A stretch of DNA of 64,000 bases from Candidatus Tectimicrobiota bacterium (GTDB taxonomy: Bacteria > Tectomicrobia > Entotheonellia > Entotheonellales > Entotheonellaceae), in the NCBI GenBank assembly GCA_026005175.1, contig BPKO01000001.1:620001-684000 (forward strand), read 5' to 3'. The notes beneath the pieces are model-generated. The model was given only the letters and a program-made list of their open reading frames with translations, was not told where the DNA came from and made no database searches. Shown in pieces: positions 51,299 through 60,879 of this stretch; position 1 is the first letter of the stretch, and each line of letters starts with the position of its first letter. Made by a program: the position numbers and the translations under genes.

Positions 51299-52109
51299 CG
51301 TCGATGGCGCATACCTGCGCCAGCAGCGCCGGCAAGTCGGCCAGCCGGAGCATGTTGGGCCCATCCGAGGGAGCGCGGTCGGGATCGGGATGCACTTCCA
51401 TGAAGAGAGCATCGACGCCCACCGCTACCGCCGCCCGGGCCAGCGGGGCCACGAACTGGCGCTGGCCGCTGGAGGCTCCCCCTGCCCCGCCGGGCAGTTG
51501 CACGCTGTGCGTGGCATCGAAGACGACGGGGTAACCAAAGCCGCGCATGATGGCTAGAGCGCGCAGGTCGGCAACCAAGTTGTTGTAACCAAAGGTGGCC
51601 CCGCGTTCGGTGAGCAGAATCTGCTCGTTGCCGGTGCTGGCCAGCTTGCGCGCCACGTACTGCATGTCCCAGGGGGCAAGGAACTGCCCTTTTTTGACGT
51701 TGACCGGCTTCCCCGTATGCCCTACCGCCAAGAGCAGGTCGGTCTGCCGGCACAGAAAGGCCGGCACCTGGAGCAGGTCGAGCACCTCGGCCGCCGGGGC
51801 CACCTGCGCCACCTCATGCACGTCCGAGGTCACCGGCACCCCGACGTCCTGGCGCACCCGCTGCAGGATCGCCAGCCCGGCGTGCAGCCCGGGGCCGCGG
51901 TAGCTGGTGTGAGAGGTGCGGTTGGCTTTGTCAAACGACGATTTGTAAATGAAGGGCACTCCGGCAGCAGCAGCGATTTCCTTAAGGGCAAAGGCGGTCT
52001 CGAGCGCATGTTGCGGGCTCTCGATGGCACAGGGCCCGGCGATGAGGGCCAGCGGCGCGCCCCCGCCAATGACGACTCCCGACCCGATGCAGACCTGTCG
52101 CGTCTTCAT
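51192..52109 (-). CDS. kdsA: 3-deoxy-manno-octulosonate-8-phosphate synthase KdsA
   Basis: Condenses phosphoenolpyruvate with arabinose-5-phosphate to Kdo-8-phosphate. 305 aa from ATG 52109, overlapping kdsB by four bases. Motifs: [59 protein letters not shown], and [12 protein letters not shown]. The family usually ends near CAIDAIVRQ; here about 30 further residues, Pro/Ala-rich, run antisense to the slipin gene. The tail is odd and may reflect a lost stop or simple overlap. Confidence 0.94.
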   Translation of the reverse strand: MKTRQVCIGSGVVIGGGAPLALIAGPCAIESPQHALETAFALKEIAAAAGVPFIYKSSFDKANRTSHTSYRGPGLHAGLAILQRVRQDVGVPVTSDVHEVAQVAPAAEVLDLLQVPAFLCRQTDLLLAVGHTGKPVNVKKGQFLAPWDMQYVARKLASTGNEQILLTERGATFGYNNLVADLRALAIMRGFGYPVVFDATHSVQLPGGAGGASSGQRQFVAPLARAAVAVGVDALFMEVHPDPDRAPSDGPNMLRLADLPALLAQVCAIDAIVRQAHPPDPLPAASPAPGRPPAAGCGSRAPGAA

Positions 52110-52897
52110 AAAGACAGTCCTTCGCCAGCAGAAACGGTTTGAGAGGCCAGCAAGCGCTCGGCGCGTGCCAGGTCTTCCGGCGTGTCGACGCCGATGCTGG
52201 CAAACTCGCCGATGACCACGCGGATGCGGTAGCCGTGCTCGAGAGCCCGCAGCTGCTCGAGCGCCTCGACGCGCTCAAGGGGCGTCTGCGGCAGCTGCGC
52301 CAGGCGCAGCAGGCAGTCGCGGCGGTAGGCATACAGCCCCACGTGGCGGTAGCAGCCCGGCGGCACCGCCACGGCCGGCAGCAGGTGCGGCGCCTGCGGC
52401 CAGGCCTCGCGGTGATAGGGAATTGGCGCGCGGGAGAAGTAAAGGGCATTGCTGGCCAGGTCGACGACCACCTTGACCACATGGGGGGTAAGCAGCTCTT
52501 CGGGGCTGCGCAGCGGGTGTGCCAGGGTGGTCATGGCCAGCGCAGGGTCGGCCAGCAGCGGCTTGATGAGGGCATCGATGGCCGGGGGCGCGATGCAGGG
52601 CTCGTCGCCTTGCACGTTGACCACCACCTCACAGGGCAGCTGAGCGACCACTTCGGCGATACGGTCGGTGCCAGAGGGATGCGCCGGCGAGGTGAGGATG
52701 GCCTGGCCGCCAAAGGCTTCGACGGCAGCCACGATGCGGCGGTCGTCGGTGGCCACCAGGACACGGTCAACAAGGCGGGCCTGCTGCGCCCGCTCGTAGA
52801 CGTGCTGGATCATGGGACGGCCGGCAAGGCGGGCCAGCGGTTTGCCGGGAAAGCGCGAGGAGCCGTAGCGGGCAGGAATGACGACAAGACACCGCAT
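52106..52897 (-). CDS. kdsB: 3-deoxy-manno-octulosonate cytidylyltransferase KdsB
   Basis: Activates Kdo as CMP-Kdo for transfer to lipid A. 263 aa from ATG 52897. Motifs: [18 protein letters not shown] (nucleotide loop), [27 protein letters not shown] and GVDTPEDL at the C-terminus. Complete. ATGA overlap with kdsA. Confidence 0.96.
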   Translation of the reverse strand: MRCLVVIPARYGSSRFPGKPLARLAGRPMIQHVYERAQQARLVDRVLVATDDRRIVAAVEAFGGQAILTSPAHPSGTDRIAEVVAQLPCEVVVNVQGDEPCIAPPAIDALIKPLLADPALAMTTLAHPLRSPEELLTPHVVKVVVDLASNALYFSRAPIPYHREAWPQAPHLLPAVAVPPGCYRHVGLYAYRRDCLLRLAQLPQTPLERVEALEQLRALEHGYRIRVVIGEFASIGVDTPEDLARAERLLASQTVSAGEGLSL

Positions 52898-52921
52898 GCC
52901 TTCTTCCCCTGAGTCGAGGTG

Positions 52922-54008
52922 TCAGCGAAGCCGGGCCACGAGTCCCAGGCTGCCGGCGGCCAGGCAGCCGTTGGCGCTCCAGGCGGCGAGCGCGGGCGCC
53001 AGGTAGCCATGATACCCCAGCGCCGTGGCCAGCGCATGCACCACCCAGTAAGCAAACCCGCACAGCAGGGAAAGCCCGATGGCCTGCAGCAGGCTGCCGC
53101 GGCGGTTGACCCGCAGCGTCAAGGGCAGGCCGAAGCCGGCCAAAAGCACGCAGGCCGCAGCAAACGCCACGTCGCCGTGCGCCGCCACCAGGTAGTCAAC
53201 CGCCGCGATGCCCCGCTGGCGGAGCCGGCGGGCCTGGGCCAGCGCGGCGCGAATGCCCATCTCCTCGGGCTCGCGGCGCAGGGCGCTGATTGCCGCCGGC
53301 GTCTCGTCGGCCGGCGAGACGCCGCTCGGCAAAGCGCTCCGGGGGGCCGGCAAAGCCCCCCTCGGCGGTAAAGGCGTGCAGGGTGCCCTGGCGCAGAAGC
53401 CAGCCGCCACCCTGCCAGCGGGCTTCGGCCGCATCGTAGCGGCGGCGAAGGGTGCCCTCGGCGTCGAGCTCGTAAATGGTGACGCCAAGCAGCCGCCCTT
53501 CCAGGGGCTGGCTGTGCTGCACGTGCCACACCCGATTGCCGGCCCGGTACCAGATCTGGCCTTGGCGGAAGAGCCCCAGACGCACGTCGAGCTTCTCGTG
53601 GCGAATGCGCGTCCGCCACAAAAGCCGCGAGGCCTGGTTGGCTGCCGGCAGCAGGGCCTCGCGGGCCACCAGCATGGCCAGGCACCCCATGCCGCCCAGG
53701 ACAAGCAGCGGCCTCACCAGGCGCAGCGGCGCCACGCCGGCCGCCTGCATGGCCAGCAGCTCGCGGTGCTTGCTCAAGGCGCCAAAGGTCAGCACCGACG
53801 CCAGTAAAAAAGCCGCCGGGGTCATCTGCCAGGCGCTCTGCGGCAGGCGCAATACCACGTACAACGCGGCGTCCTGCCACAGGACGTGGCGCTCGAGGAA
53901 CTCGTCCATGCGGTCCAGCACGGTGATCAGCACCATCAGGCCCGTGCACGCCCCCAGGGCCAAGGAGAAAAAGCGCACGAAGTGACGGCGCACGTAGCGC
54001 GAAAGCAC
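52922..54008 (-). CDS. lptG: LPS export permease LptF/LptG family (frame disrupted)
   Basis: Permease subunit of the LptB2FG transporter that extracts LPS from the inner membrane, about 361 aa after repair, GTG 54008 preceded by GAGGG. N-terminal helices (FFSLALGACTGLMVLITVL, MTPAAFLLASVLTFG), a periplasmic beta-jellyroll (about 130-260), and C-terminal helices (VAFAAACVLLAGFGLPL, IGLSLLCGFAYWVVHALATALGYHG). One extra base at 53322-53325 shifts the frame after PPERFAE. Whether it is F or G is not decidable; only one such gene is here. Confidence 0.88.
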
Positions 54009-54018
54009 GCAAGAGCCC

Positions 54019-55787
54019 TCACCGCGGCGCGGCGTCCGCACCGCCCTGCTGGCCCTGAAACTGCAAGCGATACAGGCGGCTGTAAAGGCCGCCCCGCGCC
54101 AGCAGCTCCTCGTGGCGCCCGCACTCCACGATCCGGCCGCCTTCGAGCACAACAATGCGATCGGCGCGGCGCACCGTGGAGAGGCGGTGGGCGATGACAA
54201 AGGTGGTGCGATCTTTCATCAGGTTGTCCAGGGCATGCTGCACCATTTGCTCGGAAGCGCTGTCGAGAGCAGAGGTGGCCTCGTCGAGAATGAGAATCGG
54301 CGGGTTGCGCAGCAGCGCCCGCGCAATGGCCAGGCGCTGTTTTTCCCCGCCAGAGAGCCGCACTCCCCCGCTCGCCAATACGCGTCTCGTAGCCGGCAGG
54401 CAGCCGCATGATGAAGTCGTGCGCGTACGCCGCTTGCGCTGCCGCCACCACCTCGTCGTCGCTGGCCTGCAGCCTGCCGTAGCGAATGTTCTGGGCCACG
54501 GTGTCGTCAAAGAGCACCACCTCTTGCGAGACAATACCGATTTGCGCCCGCAGCGAGGCCAGCGACACGCGGCGCAGGTCGATGCCGTCGATGGTGATCA
54601 TGCCGCTGCTCGGGTCATAAAAACGGGGGATCAGCTGCACCAGCGAGGTCTTGCCTGCGCCGCTGGCCCCCACCAGGGCCACCACCTCGCCGGCGCGCAC
54701 GCGCAAGGTGATGTGCCGCAGCACCAGCGGCCCTCCCGGGTGGTAGCGAAAGGAAACGTCGTGAAAAGCCAGCTCGCGGCGCATGGGGGGCAGGGCCGGC
54801 TTCTCGCCGTCTTCTGCCTCCTCGCGGGCCTGGTCGAGGAGGGCAAAGACCCGGCTGGCCGCGGCCAGGGCTCCCTTGCAGGGTGGCGTTGACCCGGCTC
54901 AGCTTGCGCAGCGGCTCGTAGAGCATGAAAAGGGCGGCCAGAAAAGAAAAGAAGGTGCCAGGAGTGGCCTGCCCGGCAATGACGCGATGGCCACCGTAGA
55001 GGATCACCGCGGCCACGCCCAGAGCTGCCAGTCCCTCCATGAGCGGCGCGTGCAGCTCGGCGGTGCGCACCGCCCGCATGCTGATGCGATAGTAAGCGGT
55101 GTTGCGCTGCTGGAAGCGCTCCTCTTCGTACGTCTCGCGGCCAAAGCCCTTCACGATGCGAATGCCGGCACAGACCTCCTGCACCAGCGCTCCCAGTTCG
55201 GCCATGCGCGCCTGGCTCATCAGGCTCAACCGCCGCAGCCGCCGCCCCAGCAGGGCGGTCAGCCCTCCCCCCAGCGGCAGGACCACCAGGGCACAGCTGG
55301 CCAGCAGCCAGTCGCGGTAAAACGCAACGCCAATAAGCCCCAGCATCGTCAGCCCCTGGCGCAGCAGGTCGTTGACCGCCCCGCTTACCGCCCGCTCCAG
55401 CAAGGCCACGTCGTGGGTAAAGCGCGCCACGAGGGCCCCCGAGGGGTGGTGGTGAAAAAAGGCCAGCGGCAGGCGCTGCAGGTGGGCAAAGAGCCGCTGG
55501 CGCATGTCGCGCAACACCCGCTGGCCAATGGAGCGCATCAGGTAGACGTGGCCGTAGTGCAGCAGGCCGCGCAGCCCGTAAAGCAGCATGAGCAGAGGCG
55601 GCAGCAGCCAGAGCTGGCGCACGTCGCGGGCGACGAAAATGCCGTCGAGCAGCGGCTTTACCAAAAGCGCCGCCGCGCTGGTCACTGCCGATACCAGGAC
55701 CCCGCAGACGATGGCTACCGCCAGGCGCCGCCGGTAAGGGGCCACGTAGGTGCCCAGGCGCCGCCAGGTGGGCCGTTTTGCGCTCAC
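54019..55787 (-). CDS. msbA: Lipid A-core flippase MsbA (two frame disruptions)
   Basis: ABC exporter flipping lipid A-core across the inner membrane, about 588 aa after repair, GTG 55787 (AAGGAG upstream). Six helices in the N-terminal half, [17 protein letters not shown], then an ATPase domain with Walker [12 protein letters not shown]-loop SQEVVLFDD, signature [15 protein letters not shown], Walker [13 protein letters not shown] and H-loop VIAHRLSTV. One extra base in the C3 run 54873-54875 and one in the C5 run 54365-54369 (+ strand) explain the broken frame. Third gene upstream of kdsA in the LPS operon. Confidence 0.92.
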
Positions 55788-55790
55788 GTC

Positions 55791-56603
55791 TTACTCCTTG
55801 TGCCAGTGCTGCACGCCGTACCACGCCGCCTCTGCCGGCAACTCGGGTGCGGTGGCATAGCCCTGCTGCAGCTCCCACAGCTTGGCGTACTTGACAAAAG
55901 TGGCGTAGGCCGTCATGGCAGCGATCACCAGCCCCGGCGGGCCGTCCCGAAACCCCTGGCAGAGCCCGTACTTCTTGAGGAAGGTGAAGAGGGGGCGCAG
56001 CGTCAAGTCATACCAGTGGGCACGGCGGCCGCGGGCGTGGAGCTGCTGCGCCCCCAGGGTGCTGTAGCGGTTGATGGTGTGCACGTTGTGCGCCAGGTCG
56101 CGGTAAGGGTAGTGGAGCAGCGGGTGGCGCAAGTAAGCCAGGCGGCCTTGCACGCGCAGGGACTCGTGTACTTCTCCGCCTTGCCAGACGCTGCAGCTCT
56201 TGCGAAAGAGCCGGATCTTGTAGTTGGGATACCAGCCCGAGTGGCGGATCCAGCGGCCCAGGAAAAACGACAGCCGCGGCACGTAGTACGCATCGGCTTG
56301 CATGCCGGTGGCGCATAGCTGCCGGATCTCCGCCTGCAGCGCCGGCGAGAGGCGCTCGTCGGCGTCGAGGCTCAAGACCCACTCGTGGCGCGCCTGCGCA
56401 AGGGCGAGGTTGCGCTGGGCGACAAAGCCTTGCCAGGGGTGCACGACGACGCGCGCCCCGCAGGCCGTCGCAATGGCTACTGTGCCGTCGGTGCTGCCGG
56501 CGTCGACCACCACGATGTCGTCGGCCCACTGGACGCTTTCGAGGGCCTCGCGCAGCCGCGCCTCCTCGTTGTACGTGATCATGGCTACGGAGAGGGGCGG
56601 CAT
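55791..56603 (-). CDS. Family 2 glycosyltransferase, WaaE-like LPS core transferase
   Basis: 270 aa from ATG 56603. GT-A fold with SVAMITYNEEARLREALESV, WADDIVVVDAGSTDGTVAIA and the DxD-like LSLDADERLSP; this N-terminus is typical of WaaE/KdtX core beta-1,4-glucosyltransferases. The rest (YNYKIR-type segment SGWYPNYKIRLFRK, then VHESLRVQG) also fits that group. It lies between msbA and the heptose genes, so core assembly is the likely job. Donor and acceptor are inferred. Confidence 0.82.
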   Translation of the reverse strand: MPPLSVAMITYNEEARLREALESVQWADDIVVVDAGSTDGTVAIATACGARVVVHPWQGFVAQRNLALAQARHEWVLSLDADERLSPALQAEIRQLCATGMQADAYYVPRLSFFLGRWIRHSGWYPNYKIRLFRKSCSVWQGGEVHESLRVQGRLAYLRHPLLHYPYRDLAHNVHTINRYSTLGAQQLHARGRRAHWYDLTLRPLFTFLKKYGLCQGFRDGPPGLVIAAMTAYATFVKYAKLWELQQGYATAPELPAEAAWYGVQHWHKE

Positions 56604-57574
56604 GACTCGCTCTCCTCTTCGCCGAGCGCCTCGACCAGCAGGGTATAAAGCAGGGGCAGCAGGATCTCGTGGTGCCCGAGCAGGGTGTAGCCGGCGCCGC
56701 CGTCCTGCGTCGGCCGCCGCACCACGTTGTGCTCTGGCCGGTAGTGCTGCAGCATGTCGAGGTTGACGGTGACGAAGCGCTCCACGCGGTAGCCGACGTT
56801 GCGGCACAGGGTCAGGGCTTTGAGAAACACTTCGGGCAGCAGCACCGCCGAGCCGATGTTCCAGTAGCACCCTCCGTCGTGCAAGCCGCGCAGCAGCAGC
56901 GTCAAGCGCTGGAAGTCGCGGTAAGTGGCGGCCCCGAGCAGGCCGGGATCGGTGCTCGGGTGCATGTGCACGGTGTCGGTACCAATGGCCACGTGCACCG
57001 TCACCGGCACCCCGTACGCGGCCGCGGCAGCCAGCAGGCTGTAAGCCCGGTAAGGGTAGTCCCCGCGGGCCAGTTCCTGGGCCAGCGCCTGCCCCATGCC
57101 CTGGCGCGCCGCATCGTAGCGCCGCAGCGCTTCGTTGAGGCGCCGGGGCGTCTCTTCGACCATGCCAAAGCGTCCCGCGGGCAGATTCTGGGCCACGTCT
57201 TCTGAGGTGGCGCCAATGAGGGCGATTTCGAGGTCATGGATGACCCCGGCGCCGTTGAGCACCAGGCCGCTGAGCCAGCCGCGGCGCATCATGTCGATAA
57301 GCAGGGGGCTGAGGCCGCACTTGATGACGTGCGCCCCCAGGGCAAACAGCACCGCCCGCCCGCGCCGCCGCGCCGCCACAAAGGCATCCACCACAGCGCG
57401 CACCTCTTGCCCCTTGAGCAGGCGCGGCAGCAAAGCCCGCAGCGACTTCTGCCGCTGCCAGGCCGCCAGGTCGGCAAAGTCAGCCACGTGCACTTTGTGC
57501 TGCCGCGCGCCCAGCGGCAAGGTGTGCACCTGCTGCAAGGCGGCCAGCTCCTCTGCGCTCGGCTCCCACGCCAT
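56585..57574 (-). CDS. Uncharacterised conserved protein in the LPS operon, possibly deoxyhypusine synthase-like
   Basis: 329 aa from ATG 57574, between hldE and the glycosyltransferase. Landmarks: ALGAHVIKCGLSPLLIDMMRRG, LVLNGAGVIHDLEIALIGATSEDVA, VTVHVAIGTDTVHMHPSTDPGLLG, GGCYWNIGSAVLLPEVFLKAL, and TVNLDMLQHYRPEHNVVRRPT. The alternating Gly-rich strands suggest a Rossmann-like fold; the NIGSAVLLPE segment recalls deoxyhypusine synthase-type NAD sites, but eIF5A is not expected in bacteria. No signal peptide. Position suggests a role in core sugar or envelope chemistry. Function unassigned. Confidence 0.6.
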   Translation of the reverse strand: MAWEPSAEELAALQQVHTLPLGARQHKVHVADFADLAAWQRQKSLRALLPRLLKGQEVRAVVDAFVAARRRGRAVLFALGAHVIKCGLSPLLIDMMRRGWLSGLVLNGAGVIHDLEIALIGATSEDVAQNLPAGRFGMVEETPRRLNEALRRYDAARQGMGQALAQELARGDYPYRAYSLLAAAAAYGVPVTVHVAIGTDTVHMHPSTDPGLLGAATYRDFQRLTLLLRGLHDGGCYWNIGSAVLLPEVFLKALTLCRNVGYRVERFVTVNLDMLQHYRPEHNVVRRPTQDGGAGYTLLGHHEILLPLLYTLLVEALGEEESESCRPSP

Positions 57575-57577
57575 GGC

Positions 57578-59059
57578 TCAGCGGCTCCTTTGCGACGGCA
57601 GGCCCGCAGCGCCGTAGCGGGCACAAATGCTCTCGATGAGGGCGGTGGTCGACACGCCGGCCACGTAAGGCACGATACACACCTTGCCGCCGTAGGCTTC
57701 CACTTCTTGCCGGCCCACCACCGTCTCCGGCGTGTAATCTCCTCCCTTGACCAGCACGTCGGGGCGCAGCAGGGTGATCAGCGTCAGGGGGGTGTCCTCG
57801 CTAAAGAGGGTGACGTAGTCGACGCAGGCCAGCGCCGCCAGCAGGCGGGCGCGCTGCTCCTGGGGCAGCAGCGGGCGCTCCTTGCCCTTGAGGCGGCGCA
57901 CGGAAGCGTCGTCGTTGAGGCCTACTACGAGCACGTCGCCCAGGGCCCGCGCCTGCTGCAGGTAGTGAGTGTGGCCCACGTGCAGCAAGTCAAAGCAGCC
58001 GTTGGTAAAGACGATGCGCTCGCCGCGCTGGCGGTGCGCCTGCAGCACCCGCACCAGCTCCTCGCGGGTCAGCACCTTGCGCGGCCCGGCGGCGCGCGCG
58101 CGCTGCAGCGCGTCTTGCAGCTCTTCCCAGGTCACCACCGCCGTCCCCAGCTTGCCCACCACGATGCCGGCGGCGAGGTTGGCCAGCCGTGCCGCTTCGG
58201 GCAGGGACAAGCCGCACAGCACTCCCATACACAGGGCGGCAATCACCGTGTCGCCGGCGCCGGTGACGTCGAACACCTCGCGCGCCTGGGCCGGGAAGTG
58301 CAGCGGCGGCTGCCCGGACTCAAAGAGCGTCGCGCCGTCCTTGCCGCGGGTGACCAGGAGGGCCTGGGCCTGGCTCTGCGCGAGCAGCGTGGCTGCTGCC
58401 CGTGCCAGCGCCGCTTCGTCCTCAGGGACAATGCCGCTGGCTTGCTCGACTTCGGCGAGGTTGGGGGTGAGGACCGTTGCCCCGCGATAGAGGGTAAAGT
58501 CGCGGGCCTTGGGGTCGACAAACACCGGCCGGCCGGCGGTGCGGGCGCGAGCCAGCAGCGGCGGCAGCAGCGCCGGCGTACACACGCCTTTCTGGTAATC
58601 GGCGCACACCACGGCGTCGACTTGCGCGAGCAGGGCGCTCGCTTGCGCCAAAAGCTGGGCGCTCAGCGCCGGCGCCAGGGGCTGGCGGCTCTCGCGGTCG
58701 AGGCGCAGCACGTGCTGCTGGCGGGCCACCAGGCGCGTCTTTTCGGTGGTGGGCCGCGAGGCGTCGACGAGCAGCCCGCTGTCGGCAATACCTTGCTGGT
58801 GCAGCAGCGCGCGCACTTCTTCGCCTGTGGCATCGGCGCCCACCACCCCTGCCAGGAAGACCTCGCAGCCCAGGGCGCGCAGGTTGGCCGCCACGTTTGC
58901 CGCCCCGCCCAGCACCCGGTACTGCCCCTGGCTTTCGAACACCGGCACCGGCGCCTCGGGGGAGATGCGCCGCACCGTGCCGCTGAGGTAGACGTCGCAC
59001 ATGACATCCCCCACCACCAGCACCCTGGGCGGCGACGCCGGGAGCCCCAGCCGCGTCAT
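57578..59059 (-). CDS. hldE: Bifunctional heptose kinase/adenylyltransferase HldE
   Basis: Makes ADP-heptose for LPS core: phosphorylates heptose-7-phosphate at C1, then adds AMP. 493 aa from ATG 59059. The N-terminal PfkB kinase domain (about 1-325) shows GDVMCDVYLSGTVRRISPEAP, VLGGAANVAANL and the catalytic FDVTGAGDTVIAA. The C-terminal cytidylyltransferase-like domain has FTNGCFDLLHVGHTHYLQQA with the HVGH motif. Complete in one frame; ATGA overlap with gmhA. Confidence 0.96.
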   Translation of the reverse strand: MTRLGLPASPPRVLVVGDVMCDVYLSGTVRRISPEAPVPVFESQGQYRVLGGAANVAANLRALGCEVFLAGVVGADATGEEVRALLHQQGIADSGLLVDASRPTTEKTRLVARQQHVLRLDRESRQPLAPALSAQLLAQASALLAQVDAVVCADYQKGVCTPALLPPLLARARTAGRPVFVDPKARDFTLYRGATVLTPNLAEVEQASGIVPEDEAALARAAATLLAQSQAQALLVTRGKDGATLFESGQPPLHFPAQAREVFDVTGAGDTVIAALCMGVLCGLSLPEAARLANLAAGIVVGKLGTAVVTWEELQDALQRARAAGPRKVLTREELVRVLQAHRQRGERIVFTNGCFDLLHVGHTHYLQQARALGDVLVVGLNDDASVRRLKGKERPLLPQEQRARLLAALACVDYVTLFSEDTPLTLITLLRPDVLVKGGDYTPETVVGRQEVEAYGGKVCIVPYVAGVSTTALIESICARYGAAGLPSQRSR

Positions 59060-59666
59060 GGCTTTTCTCCCCACGGGGCGGCCTGCACCCGCTGCTCGAG
59101 CGCCTCGCACAGGAGGTGCCCGAGGGTGAGATGCACTTCCTGAATGCGCTGCGGATTGGTCGAGGGAACCACCAGGGCCAGGTCGACCAGCGGGCGTACG
59201 TCTCCCCCGTCGTGCCCGAGCAGCGCCAGGGTGTGCAGGCCGCCGCGCCGCGCCTCTTCGACGGCCCGCACCACGTTGCGCGAGCGCCCGCTGGTGCTCA
59301 GGACGAGCAGCACGTCGCCGCGGCGCCCCAAGGCGGCCACTTGCCTCGCAAACACGGTGTCAAAGCCCCAGTCGTTGCTTGCTGCGGTGAGAATCGAGGT
59401 GTCGGTGGTCAGTGCAATGGCCGGCAGCGGCCGGCGCCAGGCATGGAGGCGCACCACGCACTCGGCAGCCAGGTGCTGCGCTTCGGCCGCGCTCCCCCCG
59501 TTGCCGCAAAGCAAGAGCTTGCCTCCCTGCTGCAGGCTTGCCCAGATGCACTCGAGCATGGCCTGCAAGATGGCCCCCTGGGTTGCCGCGACCTGCAGCT
59601 GGAGGGCAGCGCTGTCGCGCAGGGGCCCTGCGTCAGATCCGCTTCCCCTTCAGGGGCAGTGGGCAT
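59056..59666 (-). CDS. gmhA: Phosphoheptose isomerase GmhA (frame disrupted at N-terminus)
   Basis: Converts sedoheptulose-7-phosphate to heptose-7-phosphate, first step of ADP-heptose synthesis. About 203 aa if started at ATG 59666, which lies inside the preceding gene. The SIS domain begins LCGNGGSAAEAQHLAAE; STSGRSRNVVRA and the C-terminal VHLTLGHLLCEALE are also standard. The N-terminal helix (LRDSAALQLQV) has no start codon in its own frame; one missing base in the G4 run 59622-59625 (+ strand) would join it to MPTAPEGEAD. Without repair only a 170-residue version from TTG 59568 is possible. Confidence 0.88.
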
Positions 59667-60756
59667 GTCCGCCTTCCTCCAGCAAGCGCTCGATGGTCTG
59701 CTTGACGCGCAGCGAGGCGTTTCCGTCCAGCCGGTAAAAAAAGTAGTCTCTATAGCGGCGCAAGGCCTGCAGCCGTGCCGGGTCGGGGCGCAGCGCTTCG
59801 GCGATGGCCGCCCGCAGGTCACGGGGGTGGTCGACGTGCACGCAAGCCCCGGCCAGGAACTGCCGCGGGTCCTCGCTCAGCAGCGGCTCCCCGTCGTGGT
59901 GGCGAAGCGCGGCGTGCGGCAGCACAAAGATGACCCCGATCTTGTCGAAGGCGACAAAGTCGAACAGGGTGCTCGACGCCTCGCTCACCAGGGTATCCGC
60001 TGCATAAAGATACGGCAGAATGTTGTACGCATCCACGCCCAGCAGCACGGCGTGCCGGTATTTGCCCACCGCCCGCTCGTACAGGGTGTGGTGCCAGTGC
60101 GGGGCGTACTTGCCGCGCCAGCTGTACTGGTGCAGCTTGATGATGAGGTTGTAGTCCTGCGTCGCTTCCAGGATGTGCTCGCCCACCACGTCGATGCAGG
60201 TGGGCTTGTAGGTTGGGGCAAAGAGCACCGTGGGGCGCGCCGGGTCGAGCCCGAGGCGGCTGAGGATGGTCTCGCGGCTGGGAAACCCCGGCCAGAAGAG
60301 CGGATCGAGCTTGGGCAAGCCGACCTTGTGCAGCGTCGAAGCGCCCTGCACCCCGGCTTGGCGGATCTTGTCGAGGCGGTAGTCGCCCTCGACGAAGATC
60401 TGGTAGCGCACCGTGGGCTGTGCCCGCAGGTGGCGGTAGAGGATGGTCTTGATGCCGGTGCCGTGGTTGACGAAGCACAGCAAGGTCTTGCCGTAGCGGC
60501 GCGGCTCGCGCACCGTGTCGCCGACGATGACCACGTCAAAGCCGCGCGTGTCGCGGGCCACCGTCAGCCCCTCGGCGCGCAGGCGCGCCTCCAGCTCGGG
60601 CTTGAGCGAGCGGTTCCAGAACCCGTAGCGGCGCTCGGCATCGTAGGAGCAGGCAAAGGCGATGTCGTAGCGCGGATCCTGCCGCAGCACCTGGTAGAGG
60701 GGGTCAAGGGCAGCGCGGTGGTAAAGGTGGCCGATTTCAAACAGGACGCGAATCAT
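59650..60756 (-). CDS. CDP-glycerol glycerophosphotransferase-like (TagF/TarF group) transferase
   Basis: 368 aa from ATG 60756 (GAGGCACCC upstream). Features: VLFEIGHLYHRAALDPLY, FVNHGTGIKT, VLFAPTYKPT, LIIKLHQYSW and the terminal ADTLVSEASSTLFDFVAFD, which matches the two-domain pattern of teichoic-acid-type glycerophosphotransferases (GT-B-like). In Gram-negatives such enzymes can modify surface polysaccharides with glycerol-phosphate. It heads the heptose/LPS operon. Substrate not proven. Confidence 0.8.
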   Translation of the reverse strand: MIRVLFEIGHLYHRAALDPLYQVLRQDPRYDIAFACSYDAERRYGFWNRSLKPELEARLRAEGLTVARDTRGFDVVIVGDTVREPRRYGKTLLCFVNHGTGIKTILYRHLRAQPTVRYQIFVEGDYRLDKIRQAGVQGASTLHKVGLPKLDPLFWPGFPSRETILSRLGLDPARPTVLFAPTYKPTCIDVVGEHILEATQDYNLIIKLHQYSWRGKYAPHWHHTLYERAVGKYRHAVLLGVDAYNILPYLYAADTLVSEASSTLFDFVAFDKIGVIFVLPHAALRHHDGEPLLSEDPRQFLAGACVHVDHPRDLRAAIAEALRPDPARLQALRRYRDYFFYRLDGNASLRVKQTIERLLEEGGHAHCP

Positions 60757-60879
60757 GGGTGCCTCACCAGCACAGGCCAGAGCCAGAAGGAACGGCAAGC
60801 GGCAGCCCCGAGGCGTTGGTGCCGGCTCTGGGCCAAAGGATTGACGACGTCAAGGCGCTTTCAGGCCGAATCTGCTCCT

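Noticed and set aside
57236-59143. Plus-strand frame of about 635 codons over hldE
   Set aside because: Composition (QGH-rich) is typical of antisense frames; hldE on the other strand is certain.
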